From Acidobacteriota bacterium (GTDB taxonomy: Bacteria > Acidobacteriota > Terriglobia > Acidiferrales > UBA7541): a stretch of DNA of 64,000 bases. The notes below the pieces were generated by a model, which did no database searches, had not been told where the DNA came from, and saw only the letters and a list, made by a program, of their open reading frames with translations. This document shows positions 1 through 8,490 of this stretch, in pieces. The stretch lies in contig JABCZG010000006.1 in assembly GCA_013289835.1 (NCBI GenBank), positions 1-64,000 on the forward strand, in the 5' to 3' direction. Positions within the stretch are counted from its first letter, which is position 1. Each line of letters starts with the position of its first letter. A program made the translations under genes and the position numbers.

Positions 1-1
1 C

Positions 2-1186
2 ATTTCCGCATACGACAAGGAAGTCAGCGATGACCTCTACGGCTCCGGATCGCGCTACGTATCGCGGCAGCGACTGGAGGCGATGCTGGAGCACGAATGG
101 AGCGAGCTTCTCGCGCAATTGAGCAAAACACGTGGGCCGCAAACTCGATTCTTCTCGTTTGTTGACACCGTATCGGCGCGCAATTTCGCGGGTACCAACG
201 ACCCGCATGGCTGGGTGGGTCTCCGATTTCAGATGCAGCCGGGCGGCCCTCCCAACGACCTGCTGCTGCACGTGAATATGCTCGATCCTTCCAATGTGCT
301 TCAGCAGGAAGCGATCGGAATTCTGGGCGTCAATCTGATCTACACCGCGTTCTACGGGTTGCAAAGCGAGGAATCCTTTCTCGAAGGCTTGGCGCAAGAC
401 GTCGTCAAGGAGCGCATCGAGATCGACTATTTGGATTTTCGCGGGCCGGCGTTCGAGAGTTGGGACCGCGCCGCCCTGCTGGCTCATTTGGTTTCCGCGG
501 GACTCGCCGAGGCGGTATTTTTCTCCTCCAAGGGGCCGGCTGTCCCGCCGACGGAGGCTCTCTACAAGAAAGCGGTCGTGCTCGCGCCGGGATACTTCGG
601 CCACCTGGATCCAGCGCACGCGCAAGTTCACGCGAGATTGTTGGCTTCCGGTATTCAGGAGTTTCGGAATGAGATGGGCGAGGGGCACGCGGCGCCCGCT
701 GGTTTTTTCTGCCTGACGGTTGCGCCGCTGGTCCGCAACGAGCCTCCTCCGGACATCCCCGGGTTGCTGCGGCGCATCGATTCCCTTCTGGCCACAGGCG
801 GCGACGTGCTCCTGTTTCAGCAAGGCGAGCTGTACCACATGACCGCCTTGGTCAATCGCTATACCAAGGAGCCGGTGCGATTCGTTGTAGGTCTTTCGCT
901 GCTCATACGAGCGTTTGAAGACTTATATGGCAATCTCGAAGGCAGCCGTCTGGAGGCCCTCGGTCGTCTTTTCGCGCAAAACGTTCGTATTTATGCTTAT
1001 CCGATGACCGCCGCGGATCTGCGGGAATGGCTCAGCACTGCTTCCGCGTCCGGCTGGGAATGGAGTGAGGCCAACGGATGGGTTTCCGGCGCCCAACTGC
1101 GTCGCGCGCCGCCTCTTGGACATTTGTTCGCGTATCTTCTGGCTAGCAACTTTATTGCCCCTATGCAAGTGCCCGCGGCCCTATGA
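2..1186 (+). CDS. conserved hypothetical protein, 5' truncated by window edge
   Basis: The reading frame is open from base 2, so the gene starts before the window and 394 residues are visible. The internal ATG at 83 is not a convincing start because good coding sequence (YGSGSRYVSRQRLEAM) precedes it. The product is soluble-looking, without signal peptide or membrane segment in the visible part. It carries recognisable conserved-looking blocks such as FFSFVDTVSARNFAGTN, HGWVGLRFQ and LLLHVNMLDPSN followed by QQEAIGILGVNL. I do not recognise the family well enough to name a function. No close downstream partner: the next gene is on the other strand. Confidence 0.75.
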   Translation: MSAYDKEVSDDLYGSGSRYVSRQRLEAMLEHEWSELLAQLSKTRGPQTRFFSFVDTVSARNFAGTNDPHGWVGLRFQMQPGGPPNDLLLHVNMLDPSNVLQQEAIGILGVNLIYTAFYGLQSEESFLEGLAQDVVKERIEIDYLDFRGPAFESWDRAALLAHLVSAGLAEAVFFSSKGPAVPPTEALYKKAVVLAPGYFGHLDPAHAQVHARLLASGIQEFRNEMGEGHAAPAGFFCLTVAPLVRNEPPPDIPGLLRRIDSLLATGGDVLLFQQGELYHMTALVNRYTKEPVRFVVGLSLLIRAFEDLYGNLEGSRLEALGRLFAQNVRIYAYPMTAADLREWLSTASASGWEWSEANGWVSGAQLRRAPPLGHLFAYLLASNFIAPMQVPAAL

Positions 1187-1417
1187 GCCGACGCCTGACC
1201 GACACATTTGAAGAACTGCTCGGATAACTGCCGGAAAGCCGGTGTCTAGTCAGGAAATCAAGCACTGCCGAGATGGGCGTTTGTCGGTACGCATCCAGTC
1301 GACAGCACTCAACATCCGGATCGCCCCTGACTCAAGAGCTCAGTTTCAGGCGTTTGTGCATCCAACTGTGCACCAAGATTTTCCCGCTCCCGGCTCGCCC
1401 AAACTCCAGTGATTTCG

Positions 1418-1906
1418 CTATGCCTTCGGCAGTGCCAATGTCGCTTGCCCCAAGTGATAAGTGAGGTGCGCGGTTCTTCCGAGCAGAACCGTGAATCGAT
1501 TCCGATGCGGCTCCCGCTTGAAATCCGCTTCCGACACCGCGGTATGCCGCTGCGCCCAATCCGAGGCCGAGAACTTCGAGAAACCTTCCCACAGCCTCTG
1601 GTTGATTTCTTGCCATGCGGCTTTGAGCGATTCTCCCGAGACCGTCAGCGGAACGGACTTGTCCGGGTTCGAGATGAACATGCCGTCGAATTCGGGATGA
1701 AGCCTTTCTCCAATCCCGAGCAGTGGAAAGAGAGCATCGTTCACCGCCGCAAGATGGCCCCAGAGATAAATCAGACGGTTTTTCCCTGGTGCAACTTCTT
1801 TCTCAAGTTGTTCCGGCGACAGAGCCCCGAACAGCTTGTCCGCACGTTCGACGTTAGACTTCCATCCGCGGAGTGCCGAATCTAAGAGCGACAGTTCTGT
1901 GGTCAT
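1418..1906 (-). CDS. DinB-like four-helix protein
   Basis: 162 residues matching the DinB/YfiT-like superfamily, small metal-binding four-helix bundles, some of which are thiol transferases or stress proteins. The three expected histidines are visible: one in the first third (WGHLAAVND) and two near the C-terminus (HLTYHLGQ). No signal peptide is present, so it is cytoplasmic. It lies 17 nt downstream of the SnoaL-like gene on the same strand and may be co-transcribed with it. Substrate cannot be inferred. A second, unrelated DinB-like gene lies at 55681-56139. Confidence 0.8.
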   Translation of the reverse strand: MTTELSLLDSALRGWKSNVERADKLFGALSPEQLEKEVAPGKNRLIYLWGHLAAVNDALFPLLGIGERLHPEFDGMFISNPDKSVPLTVSGESLKAAWQEINQRLWEGFSKFSASDWAQRHTAVSEADFKREPHRNRFTVLLGRTAHLTYHLGQATLALPKA

Positions 1907-1923
1907 TATAGGTTTCCTTTGCC

Positions 1924-2451
1924 TTACTGAATTGTGGATGGTGGAGCAGCTTTCGCCCCGTTGAAATTCAAGTCATCGGAGGTTAGGGGGCCCCCGTTCT
2001 GCTGCTCATCATAGTGATACTCGTATACTACCCGCGACCCGTTCCATTTCCGGAGAGTGCACCAGCTCACTGTGCAGGTCCTACCGGAGACACCGACCAA
2101 TTCCAGCGTCCACGCGGAATGCCTCTCGTCTGCAACATCTCCAGCAATAGCGGTGTGTCGAATGGACATCGATAGGCCACCGACTTCGGCCATTACGTGA
2201 AGCGGAACCAGAAAGTTGGCCAAAATTGAGCGCACTCTCGCCTTTCCGCGAATCGGTTCTTTCGCGGTTTCGCTGCTTACCTCGATATCGTCGTCGTAAA
2301 AGGCATCGAAGATTTCAAGGTACTCTTCGAAGCTTTCGCTGATGTTGGCTTGGATGATGGCTGCATTTAGGGCGCGTTCTTGAGTCTGCGAACTCATAAA
2401 TGGATCAACATCGATGCGATAGGCCGAGATGAAGCCCTGTTCCTTTGTCAT
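1924..2451 (-). CDS. SnoaL-like / NTF2-fold protein
   Basis: 175 residues from the ATG of MTKEQG; the frame extends seven residues upstream but this start is preferred. The pattern is that of SnoaL-like or ketosteroid-isomerase-like NTF2-fold proteins: an N-terminal helical part (EEYLEIFDAFYDDDIEV) followed by strands ending in an acidic/aromatic segment (YEYHYDEQQ). Members bind small hydrophobic molecules or act as isomerases or hydrolases; the substrate is not predictable. Transcribed divergently from the Rrf2 regulator, whose candidate operator lies in the shared intergenic region, so it may belong to that regulon. Confidence 0.65.
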   Translation of the reverse strand: MTKEQGFISAYRIDVDPFMSSQTQERALNAAIIQANISESFEEYLEIFDAFYDDDIEVSSETAKEPIRGKARVRSILANFLVPLHVMAEVGGLSMSIRHTAIAGDVADERHSAWTLELVGVSGRTCTVSWCTLRKWNGSRVVYEYHYDEQQNGGPLTSDDLNFNGAKAAPPSTIQ

Positions 2452-2539
2452 TGAAGTTCCTCGAACTAGCAATCTGGATCGAAACGCACATCACCTTCGA
2501 TGCCGTTTGAGACCGATCGGTTTCAGTTATTTTGTGTTA

Positions 2540-2563
2540 GGTTGCGCAAATAAAGATGCAACC
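2540..2563. promoter_or_regulatory. inverted repeat, candidate Rrf2 operator
   Basis: GGTTGC (2540-2545) and GCAACC (2558-2563) form a 6-bp inverted repeat separated by 12 A/T-rich bases, in the divergent region between the SnoaL-like gene and the Rrf2 regulator, about 40 bp before the regulator start. Position and symmetry fit an autoregulatory site; binding is inferred. Confidence 0.4.
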
Positions 2564-2603
2564 CATTGTGCTGTTGAACATCACATATTCGACAGGAGAA
2601 GGT

Positions 2604-3032
2604 ATGTCGGCTAAAAGCGTCCAATTTACGGTTGCCGCGCACATTATGGTTGTCCTGGGTTACTCCCACGGCGAGGAAATCCCCTCGGCGACCCTGGCCG
2701 ACAGTGTGAACGCCGACCCCACGTTCGTTCGAAAGTCGCTTTCCAAGCTCTCGAAAGCGGGCTTGGTCGTGACAAAACGCGGCAAGAGCGGAGCGAGCGT
2801 GCTTGCGCGTCCTGCGCGACAGATCACTCTGCTCGACATATACCGCGCCAGTGCGGCACCACCGGCGTTTGCGATTCACTCCTATCCGGTGGAGAAGAGG
2901 TGTCCGGTCAGTTGCAACCTCAAGGAATGCATGTCGGGGATTCTTTCTCAAGCGCAGGACAGCTTCGAGAAATCGCTAGCGAAAATAAGCCTAGCCAATC
3001 TTGTTGGTCAGATTCGGGAAAAGGCGGATTGA
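2604..3032 (+). CDS. Rrf2-family transcriptional regulator
   Basis: 142 residues from MSAKSVQF, preceded by AGGAGA at good spacing; the upstream ATG at 2556 lacks such a site. An N-terminal winged helix covers about residues 1-80 (ADSVNADPTFVRKSLSKL as recognition region, wing near TKRGKSGASVLAR). A cysteine-containing segment follows, KRCPVSCNLKEC, with three closely spaced cysteines. These could be a redox or metal sensor, although the spacing differs from the Cx5Cx5C iron-sulfur ligands of IscR. It precedes the first MBL-fold gene by 58 bp on the same strand, so it probably controls that operon and the divergent SnoaL-like gene. Confidence 0.85.
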   Translation: MSAKSVQFTVAAHIMVVLGYSHGEEIPSATLADSVNADPTFVRKSLSKLSKAGLVVTKRGKSGASVLARPARQITLLDIYRASAAPPAFAIHSYPVEKRCPVSCNLKECMSGILSQAQDSFEKSLAKISLANLVGQIREKAD

Positions 3033-3090
3033 CTTTTTTGCTTTTAATTGTGCAGATAACAAGAACAATACACCAGAAGGAGATAGAGTT

Positions 3091-4110
3091 ATGAGCTCAC
3101 CCGCTATTAGAAGTACAAACGTACTTAAGAGAAATCCGATGCGCTTCGCCACCGCTTTTCTGGCGGTGCTGGCCATCCTTGTCGCCGGTCCGAAGGCAGC
3201 TTTGGATGCCGCACCCCAGCACCATGATCAGGTGCCGGGCTTCTACCGGCAGAAAGTCGGCGACCTCGAAGTGACGGCCCTGTACGATGGCACCCGCGCG
3301 TTCGATCCGCAGTGGCTGAACGGAACGAAGGCGACGATGGATGGTGTTGTCAAGGGACTGCAAGAAGATCCACGCATGCTGGATGTTATTGATAGCGGCT
3401 TCCTGGTCAACACCGGCAAACAAATAATCCTCGTGGATGCGGGTGCCGGCACCTGGTGGGGTGGGGGAGCCCTCGGGCGCTTGGCGGGAAGCCTCCGCAG
3501 CGCAGGCTACACGCCGGAAGAAGTCGACATCGTTTTGGTCACGCACTTCCATTCCGATCACGTCGGCGGCCTCACCACTCAGGACGGAAATCGCGTTTTT
3601 CCAAATGCCGAGGTCTACGTCGCGAAGGCAGAAAGCGACTTTTGGTTGTCGCCGGAAATCGCTGGCAAGGCGCCGAAGGATGCGCAACCGTTCTTCCAGA
3701 GTGCGCAAGCCATCGCCGCGCCGTACATCAAGGCCGGCAAGTGGCGCACGTTCAGTGGCTCCGAGCCAATCGTCGACGGTATGCAAATCGTCCCGCTGCC
3801 GGGTCATACCCCGGGACATACCGGCTATGAATTTTCGTCGAAGGGACAAAAAATCCTGTTTTGGGGCGATATCGTCCATGCACAGCGCGTCCAGCTGCAG
3901 CATCCCGAGGTCACCGCGATTTTCGACATCGACCAGACTGCGGCCGCGGCGACGCGGAATCAATTGCTGCCTAAGCTCGCGGGCGCGAATGTTTTGATCG
4001 CGGTTCCGCATTCGTCGGTGTTTCCTCCACTGGGGCGCTTGCGCAAGGAGGGGAGCGGGTATACCTGGGTGCCGGTTGTATTTACCGATCGATGGGACGA
4101 GAAGCAGTAA
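3091..4110 (+). CDS. secreted MBL-fold metallo-hydrolase
   Basis: 339 residues from MSSPAIR, with AAGGAG 8 nt upstream; an ATG 90 bases earlier overlaps the Rrf2 gene and has no such site. A signal-like hydrophobic stretch (FATAFLAVLAILVAGP) follows a basic N-terminus, so the product is probably exported. The metallo-beta-lactamase zinc motif HFHSDHVGG, the later PLPGHTPGHTGY histidine and the WGDIVH aspartate are present, giving the full set for a binuclear site. The family includes lactonases, beta-lactamases and other hydrolases; the substrate is unknown. It shares a TAATG junction with the next MBL-fold gene, indicating translational coupling. Confidence 0.85.
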   Translation: MSSPAIRSTNVLKRNPMRFATAFLAVLAILVAGPKAALDAAPQHHDQVPGFYRQKVGDLEVTALYDGTRAFDPQWLNGTKATMDGVVKGLQEDPRMLDVIDSGFLVNTGKQIILVDAGAGTWWGGGALGRLAGSLRSAGYTPEEVDIVLVTHFHSDHVGGLTTQDGNRVFPNAEVYVAKAESDFWLSPEIAGKAPKDAQPFFQSAQAIAAPYIKAGKWRTFSGSEPIVDGMQIVPLPGHTPGHTGYEFSSKGQKILFWGDIVHAQRVQLQHPEVTAIFDIDQTAAAATRNQLLPKLAGANVLIAVPHSSVFPPLGRLRKEGSGYTWVPVVFTDRWDEKQ

Positions 4111-4976
4111 TGCTGCGGAGTACAGCGATGATCAGTCTCTTATTCCTGATTTCGCGCCCACCTGCATTTGCGGGCGCTCGGCACGGTTTTTCAATCAAGG
4201 TGTTCACCTCTCCCGACGATGAGTTTTGGGTTAACTCCGTCATTATCGAGGGAGCAGATGAAGTGATGTTGGTCGATGCGCAGTTAACAAAAACCAATGC
4301 TGAAAAAGTACTGCAGGAAATCAAGGAAACCAAAAAGCCGCTGTCGATTATCTACGTTACTCATGAGCACGCCGATCATTTTCTTGGTCTGGAGGTTTTT
4401 AGGGAAGCATATCCCGAGGTGAGAATTATTGCGGATTCTGCGGTAGTGGATCGAATCAACAAGGTCTACCAGGAAAAAATAGATAAATGGCAAAAGATCC
4501 TGGGCTCAGGCGCAACCTCTCGCGTTGTTACTATCAGCAAATTCGACGCGGACTTTATTGAATTTGAGGGCTCAAGAATAGAGGTCCTTAAAAAGATCCG
4601 AGGCGACACCGATGAAAACACGATGCTTTGGATTCCAGGCCAGAGGATTCTCATTGCCGGCGATGTTTTGTTCCACAACATGCATGTTTACACCGCGGAA
4701 ACGGACAGTCAGGCTAGAGGGAAATGGTTGAACACATTAATGCAAATCAGAGAATTAAAACCTGCGGTTGTTATTCCTGGGCATAGCGAGGTTGGAGCTC
4801 CTCTTGACGCGACTACCGCCGTTGATTTTACGGAAAACTATTTATTAGTTTTTGAAGAAGAACTGAAAACAGCCAAAGATGCGGACAGCCTTATTAATGC
4901 CATGAAGGAAAAATTCCCATCCTCCGACTTGCTCTTGGCAATCGAACGGGGTGCGAGGGCTAACGTTAAACCCTGA
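4110..4976 (+). CDS. secreted MBL-fold metallo-hydrolase (second copy)
   Basis: 288 residues from the ATG overlapping the previous stop codon (TAATG). An ATG 18 bases upstream is possible, but the coupled start gives a better signal peptide (MISLLFLISRPPAFAG). The zinc motif HEHADHFLG, the IAGDVLF aspartate and the VIPGHSEVG histidine are all visible. It is clearly diverged from the gene before it, and the codon use looks more A/T-rich than its neighbours (many AAA, ATT, GAA), which could mark separate acquisition. Probably co-expressed with the first hydrolase under the Rrf2 regulator; substrate unknown. Confidence 0.82.
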   Translation: MLRSTAMISLLFLISRPPAFAGARHGFSIKVFTSPDDEFWVNSVIIEGADEVMLVDAQLTKTNAEKVLQEIKETKKPLSIIYVTHEHADHFLGLEVFREAYPEVRIIADSAVVDRINKVYQEKIDKWQKILGSGATSRVVTISKFDADFIEFEGSRIEVLKKIRGDTDENTMLWIPGQRILIAGDVLFHNMHVYTAETDSQARGKWLNTLMQIRELKPAVVIPGHSEVGAPLDATTAVDFTENYLLVFEEELKTAKDADSLINAMKEKFPSSDLLLAIERGARANVKP

Positions 4977-5056
4977 CAAACAAACTGCCGATTTGGTAGC
5001 CCGCGCCTTCGTCGCGGATGCGAAGGGCCAAATCAATCACCATGGGACGGATGCCA

Positions 5057-5995
5057 ATGAAGAAGTACATGATCGCGGTTCTGGACGACTACCAAAACGT
5101 GGCGCTCGAGAGCGCCGATTGGTCGGTGCTCCGCGATCGAGCGGACGTCGCCGTATTTCAGGACCACCTCCCCGATCCAGACGCCGTGATTGAGCGGTTG
5201 CTGCCTTTTGATGTGGTATGCGTCATGCGCGAGCGGACCCCGCTGCCCCGCAACGTCATTGAGCGACTTCCCAATCTCAAGCTCATTGCCTCGACGGGAT
5301 CGGGAAACGCGTCGATCGATCTCGCCGCCGCGGGCGATCGTGGGATCGCAGTGGTTCACACGGGCTACAGGTCAGACCCGACGATCGAATTTACCTGGGC
5401 GCTGATCTTGGCCTCCGCGCGACACATCGTGACGGAGAGCAACTCCGTCCGATCCGGCGGCTGGCAGCAAACAGTGGGCACGGATCTCCGTGGTAAGACC
5501 CTGGGTGTTCTGGGACTTGGGCGGATTGGATCACAGGTCGCGCGGATTGGGAGCGCCTTTGGAATGAATTTGCTTGCCTGGAGCCAGAACATGACGCCCG
5601 AGGTCGCCAAAGCAGCGGGCGCAACCCTGGTTTCCAAGGACCAGCTGTTCGAGCGAGCCGATATCCTGACGGTCCATTTGGTGTTGAGCAGCCGTACGCG
5701 CGGCCTGGTGGGAGCCGCGGAGCTGGAGAGAATGAAGCCAACGGCCCGGTTGATCAATGCGTCGCGCGGGCCGATCGTTGAAGAGCAAGCGTTGATCAGC
5801 GTGTTGAAGAAGCAGCAAATCGCCGGCGCGGCGATAGACGTATTCGACATTGAGCCGCTGCCTCCGTCTCACCCCTTCCGGACGCTGGACAACCTGCTGG
5901 CGACGCCGCATCTCGGCTACGTATCGCACGGTCTTTACAAGACGTTCTACGAGGATACCGTCTCGAATATCCGGAAGTGGCTCGACGCCCGCTAG
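5057..5995 (+). CDS. D-2-hydroxyacid dehydrogenase family protein
   Basis: 312 residues from [16 protein letters not shown]; ATGs at 5042 and 5051 are alternatives with no clear ribosome binding site. The family architecture is complete: an N-terminal substrate domain, the NAD-binding loop [14 protein letters not shown], the catalytic arginine in INASRGPIV, the glutamate in DVFDIEPLP and the histidine in ATPHLGYV. Such enzymes reversibly reduce 2-keto acids with NAD(P)H in the cytoplasm; the actual acid (glycerate, phosphoglycerate or another) is not determined by these motifs. It lies 80 bp after the MBL-fold gene and 58 bp before an SDR gene on the same strand. Confidence 0.88.
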   Translation: MKKYMIAVLDDYQNVALESADWSVLRDRADVAVFQDHLPDPDAVIERLLPFDVVCVMRERTPLPRNVIERLPNLKLIASTGSGNASIDLAAAGDRGIAVVHTGYRSDPTIEFTWALILASARHIVTESNSVRSGGWQQTVGTDLRGKTLGVLGLGRIGSQVARIGSAFGMNLLAWSQNMTPEVAKAAGATLVSKDQLFERADILTVHLVLSSRTRGLVGAAELERMKPTARLINASRGPIVEEQALISVLKKQQIAGAAIDVFDIEPLPPSHPFRTLDNLLATPHLGYVSHGLYKTFYEDTVSNIRKWLDAR

Positions 5996-6053
5996 TACAA
6001 ATGTGTCAGAGCCCGGAAAGTTTGTTAGAACTCGGCAAGAACGAGGAAAAACA

Positions 6054-6788
6054 ATGCCTAAAAAACTCGAAGGCAAGATCGCTGTCATCACCGGCGGCAC
6101 AGAAGGAATTGGGTTGGCTGCGGCAAAACTTTTCGTCAAAGAGGGTGCTTATGTCTTCATTACGGGCCGCCGACAAAAGGAACTCGACGAGGCCGTGAAG
6201 GCAATCGGCAGCAATGTTTCTGGCGTTCAGGGCGACGTTGCCAAACTTGCTGACCTTGATCGTCTTTACGAGACCGTTTCCAAGGTGAAAGGCCGAATCG
6301 ATATTGTTTTCGCCAATGCCGGCGTTGGCGAATTTGTTCCGTTTGGGGCCGTCACCGAAGAGCATTTCGACAAACTATTCAACATCAACGTGCGGGGAAC
6401 GCTGTTCACGGTGCAAAAGGCCTTACCGCTACTGAAGGATGGTGGCTCTATCATTCTCAACGGCTCTGTCGCGAGTGTTAAGGGTACTGCCGCCTTCGGC
6501 GTTTACGCCGCGAGTAAGGCTGCAATCCGCTCTTTCGTGCGAACCTGGACTACAGATCTGAAGGACCGTCGCATCCGCTCAAACGTTGTTAGCCCGGGTC
6601 CAATCAATACGCCGCTGGTGAGCCGCCAATCTGCAGACGTGATTGCGCGGATTGTGTCGACTATCCCGATGGGACGCATGGGGAAACCCGAGGAAGTAGC
6701 TAAGGTGGCGTTGTTTCTCGCTTCGGATGACTCCAGCTTCGTCACGGGTATCGAACTGTTCGTTGACGGCGGCAGAGCCCAGGTCTAG
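6054..6788 (+). CDS. SDR-family oxidoreductase
   Basis: 244 residues from MPKKLEGK, preceded by GAGGAAA; the longer frame beginning at 5850 overlaps the preceding gene and is rejected. It is a classical short-chain dehydrogenase/reductase: nucleotide-binding TGGTEGIG at residues 13-20, the FANAG motif, a serine in LNGSVAS, and YAASK as the catalytic tyrosine-lysine pair, followed by VSPGPINTP. Its length is typical. It catalyses NAD(P)-dependent oxidation or reduction of an unknown alcohol or ketone. Convergent with a second, longer SDR gene downstream. Confidence 0.9.
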   Translation: MPKKLEGKIAVITGGTEGIGLAAAKLFVKEGAYVFITGRRQKELDEAVKAIGSNVSGVQGDVAKLADLDRLYETVSKVKGRIDIVFANAGVGEFVPFGAVTEEHFDKLFNINVRGTLFTVQKALPLLKDGGSIILNGSVASVKGTAAFGVYAASKAAIRSFVRTWTTDLKDRRIRSNVVSPGPINTPLVSRQSADVIARIVSTIPMGRMGKPEEVAKVALFLASDDSSFVTGIELFVDGGRAQV

Positions 6789-6898
6789 CCGAAACGAGGC
6801 GATAATGACTTCAGACGTGAGTTCCTATTGAACGCCTCGGGAATTGCTCTCGTATCGTCCACGACTTGGCCGCATCAATTTACCGAAACACTGAATTC

Positions 6899-7876
6899 TT
6901 AAAACGACTCTCCAACGAGTTCTTCGCTTTTCTTCCAAAGTGCCTCAGCATTTTTCGGATCGAGCGCATACCCGCGCACTCCTTCACTGATGGCGCTAAT
7001 CGTCACATGGTCGGGAACGACCTCGCCAACGTGGCAGTTCTCGCAATACCGGCCGCCAATCTCGTCAGCGGGAGCCACGACACCGGCCCACACGGAAGTC
7101 GCGGCTCCTTGAGGAATGGTCTTCCACTGAAAAGGGGCCTTTCCCTCTGCCGCGAGCTGCTGGTTCATCTGTTCGATGATCCCTTGAATGCGGCTCGGAT
7201 CTATGTGGCGAGCCAGTTCGGTGTGTATGCCTCCTGGATGCACTGCGGCGGCGCGAACGCCGCGCTCGCGGTGCCTTTGGTCGAACGCAACGGCGAAGAG
7301 GATGTTTGCCGTCTTGGATCGGCCATACGCGACGAATGGCTCATAGGGCGTCCGCTCAAAGTTGGGATCCTGAAGGTCAACGTTCGAGTAACGGTGACCG
7401 GAAGAAGACAGATTGATCAGTCGCCCTCCTGGGCGAAGAAGGCGCGCAATCCGGTTCACCAGCACAAAGTGGCCGAGGTGATTGGTGCCGAACTGTGTTT
7501 CAAAGCCGTCCGCTGTATGTCCGAGCGGTGTCGCCATCACTCCCGCATTGGCGATGACCACGTCGAAAGAATCACCCTTTGCCAGTAGTGCATCGGCGCA
7601 GGCCCGAACACTCTTCAAGCTGGCAAGATCGAGCTCAACCAGTTCGAAACTCCCGCCGTGGGCCGCAGCGTCCTTCCGCACCTGTTCGGTCGCCGCTTTG
7701 GCCTTCGTCAAATCCCGCGCCGCACCGACGACCTGCGCGCCGTGCGCGGCAAGAGACCGCGCTGTCTCCACGCCAAGCCCAGCCGAAACGCCCGTGACGA
7801 GAATCCGCTTACCATGCAGATTCACGCCAGTCAAAACTTCCTCTGTTGTTGACGTCGCCCCAAGAATCTTTGCCAT
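6899..7876 (-). CDS. SDR-family oxidoreductase, retinol-dehydrogenase-like
   Basis: 325 residues from MAKILGATS, which has AAGGAGG upstream; the 15-residue upstream extension is unlikely. It is an extended-length SDR with TGVSAGLG at residues 28-35, IANAGVMATPLG, the serine in INLSSSGHRYS, and YGRSK as the catalytic pair, followed by HPGGIHTEL. This pattern resembles retinol-dehydrogenase or WWOX-like SDRs; the substrate is unknown. The upstream region carries a palindrome and the remnant of a divergent TetR-type gene, suggesting it was once under TetR control. Confidence 0.88.
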   Translation of the reverse strand: MAKILGATSTTEEVLTGVNLHGKRILVTGVSAGLGVETARSLAAHGAQVVGAARDLTKAKAATEQVRKDAAAHGGSFELVELDLASLKSVRACADALLAKGDSFDVVIANAGVMATPLGHTADGFETQFGTNHLGHFVLVNRIARLLRPGGRLINLSSSGHRYSNVDLQDPNFERTPYEPFVAYGRSKTANILFAVAFDQRHRERGVRAAAVHPGGIHTELARHIDPSRIQGIIEQMNQQLAAEGKAPFQWKTIPQGAATSVWAGVVAPADEIGGRYCENCHVGEVVPDHVTISAISEGVRGYALDPKNAEALWKKSEELVGESF

Positions 7877-7983
7877 TTTCTTCCTCCTTGTGCCGGCCCG
7901 TTCGCGTTCCTTCCTGGCCACCGCTATTGACGAGCCACGCCGACTTCGATCAAACCGAGAGTGTCTCTGAATGTTTAGATAAT

Positions 7984-7998
7984 CGGAGACTATCTCCG
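7984..7998. promoter_or_regulatory. palindrome, candidate TetR-type operator
   Basis: CGGAGA-CTA-TCTCCG is a perfect inverted repeat (6-bp arms) embedded in a wider AGATA...TATCT symmetry. It sits between the minus-strand SDR gene and the TetR-like remnant beginning at 8013. Symmetry and location are typical of a TetR operator; no binding evidence is available. Confidence 0.45.
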
Positions 7999-8012
7999 GT
8001 TACATCTTCTTT

Positions 8013-8130
8013 ATGCCGACGAAACGCACCCAACCTCCACCACGTAAGCCGCGCACCGACGCCCGACGGAATCGCCAGCGCGCTCCGGTCGCTGCAGGCG
8101 CAGCGATGTTCGTCACGCTTTCAGCGTTTG
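8013..8130 (+). pseudogene. TetR-family regulator remnant (N-terminal fragment)
   Basis: Only the beginning of a TetR-like N-terminus is recognisable: the basic segment KPRTDARRNRQR followed by VAAGAAMFVT, which resembles the first DNA-binding-domain helix of TetR proteins. The similarity then ends abruptly and runs into transposase-like sequence. The frame continues to a stop at 8237 without any regulator-like sequence. Position opposite an SDR gene, with a palindrome between, is the usual arrangement for a TetR repressor. The right boundary is approximate, and this is an interpretation from pattern only. Confidence 0.4.
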
Positions 8131-8139
8131 CCCTACATC

Positions 8140-8490
8140 CTGACGACAGTTTTCGCATTGCCGGGCAGGTTGTCTCGGGCATTGGCTTAGGGGCGCCGGA
8201 GTTGGAAAAACCAAGCGGGGAAAGGGCACGAAGTTGATGGTGCTGGTCGACGGCCAGGGTCTTCCTTTGGGAAAGCACCTTTGTTCTGCATCCCCACACG
8301 AGCACGGCTCGCGGAAACGACGCTGGTGACGATCTGCGTGAGCCGCCAAGCCACGCGGGGCGGCCCGCTGCGCAAGCGGTCGCGGAGCGCGGAATCGAAC
8401 CGAAGCAAACCGGCGACCCACGATGGACGGACGCTGCGACGCTACCGCAAGCGCTGGAAAGTCGCGCGCCCCTTCGCTCCAAGAGTTCTA
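8140..8490 (+). pseudogene. IS5-like transposase remnant, frameshifted
   Basis: Pieces of an IS5-type DDE transposase are spread over more than one frame. One frame from 8201 reads [18 protein letters not shown] then [16 protein letters not shown] before a stop. Other frames carry [13 protein letters not shown] and KPATHDGRTLRRYRKRWKV. These correspond in order to the central catalytic strand region and the C-terminal arginine-rich segment. The 5' part of the gene and both terminal repeats are not recognisable. It abuts the 3' end of the outer-membrane protein gene at 8488. Non-functional; boundaries approximate. Confidence 0.65.

Noticed and set aside
3097..4011. 304-codon minus-strand frame inside the first MBL-fold gene
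   Set aside because: Antisense shadow; the plus-strand frame carries the full zinc motif and a good ribosome binding site.
6789..6898. Large-loop hairpin (CGAGGCG...CGCCTCG) between two convergent SDR genes as terminator
   Set aside because: The loop is over 30 nt and no T-run follows on either strand.
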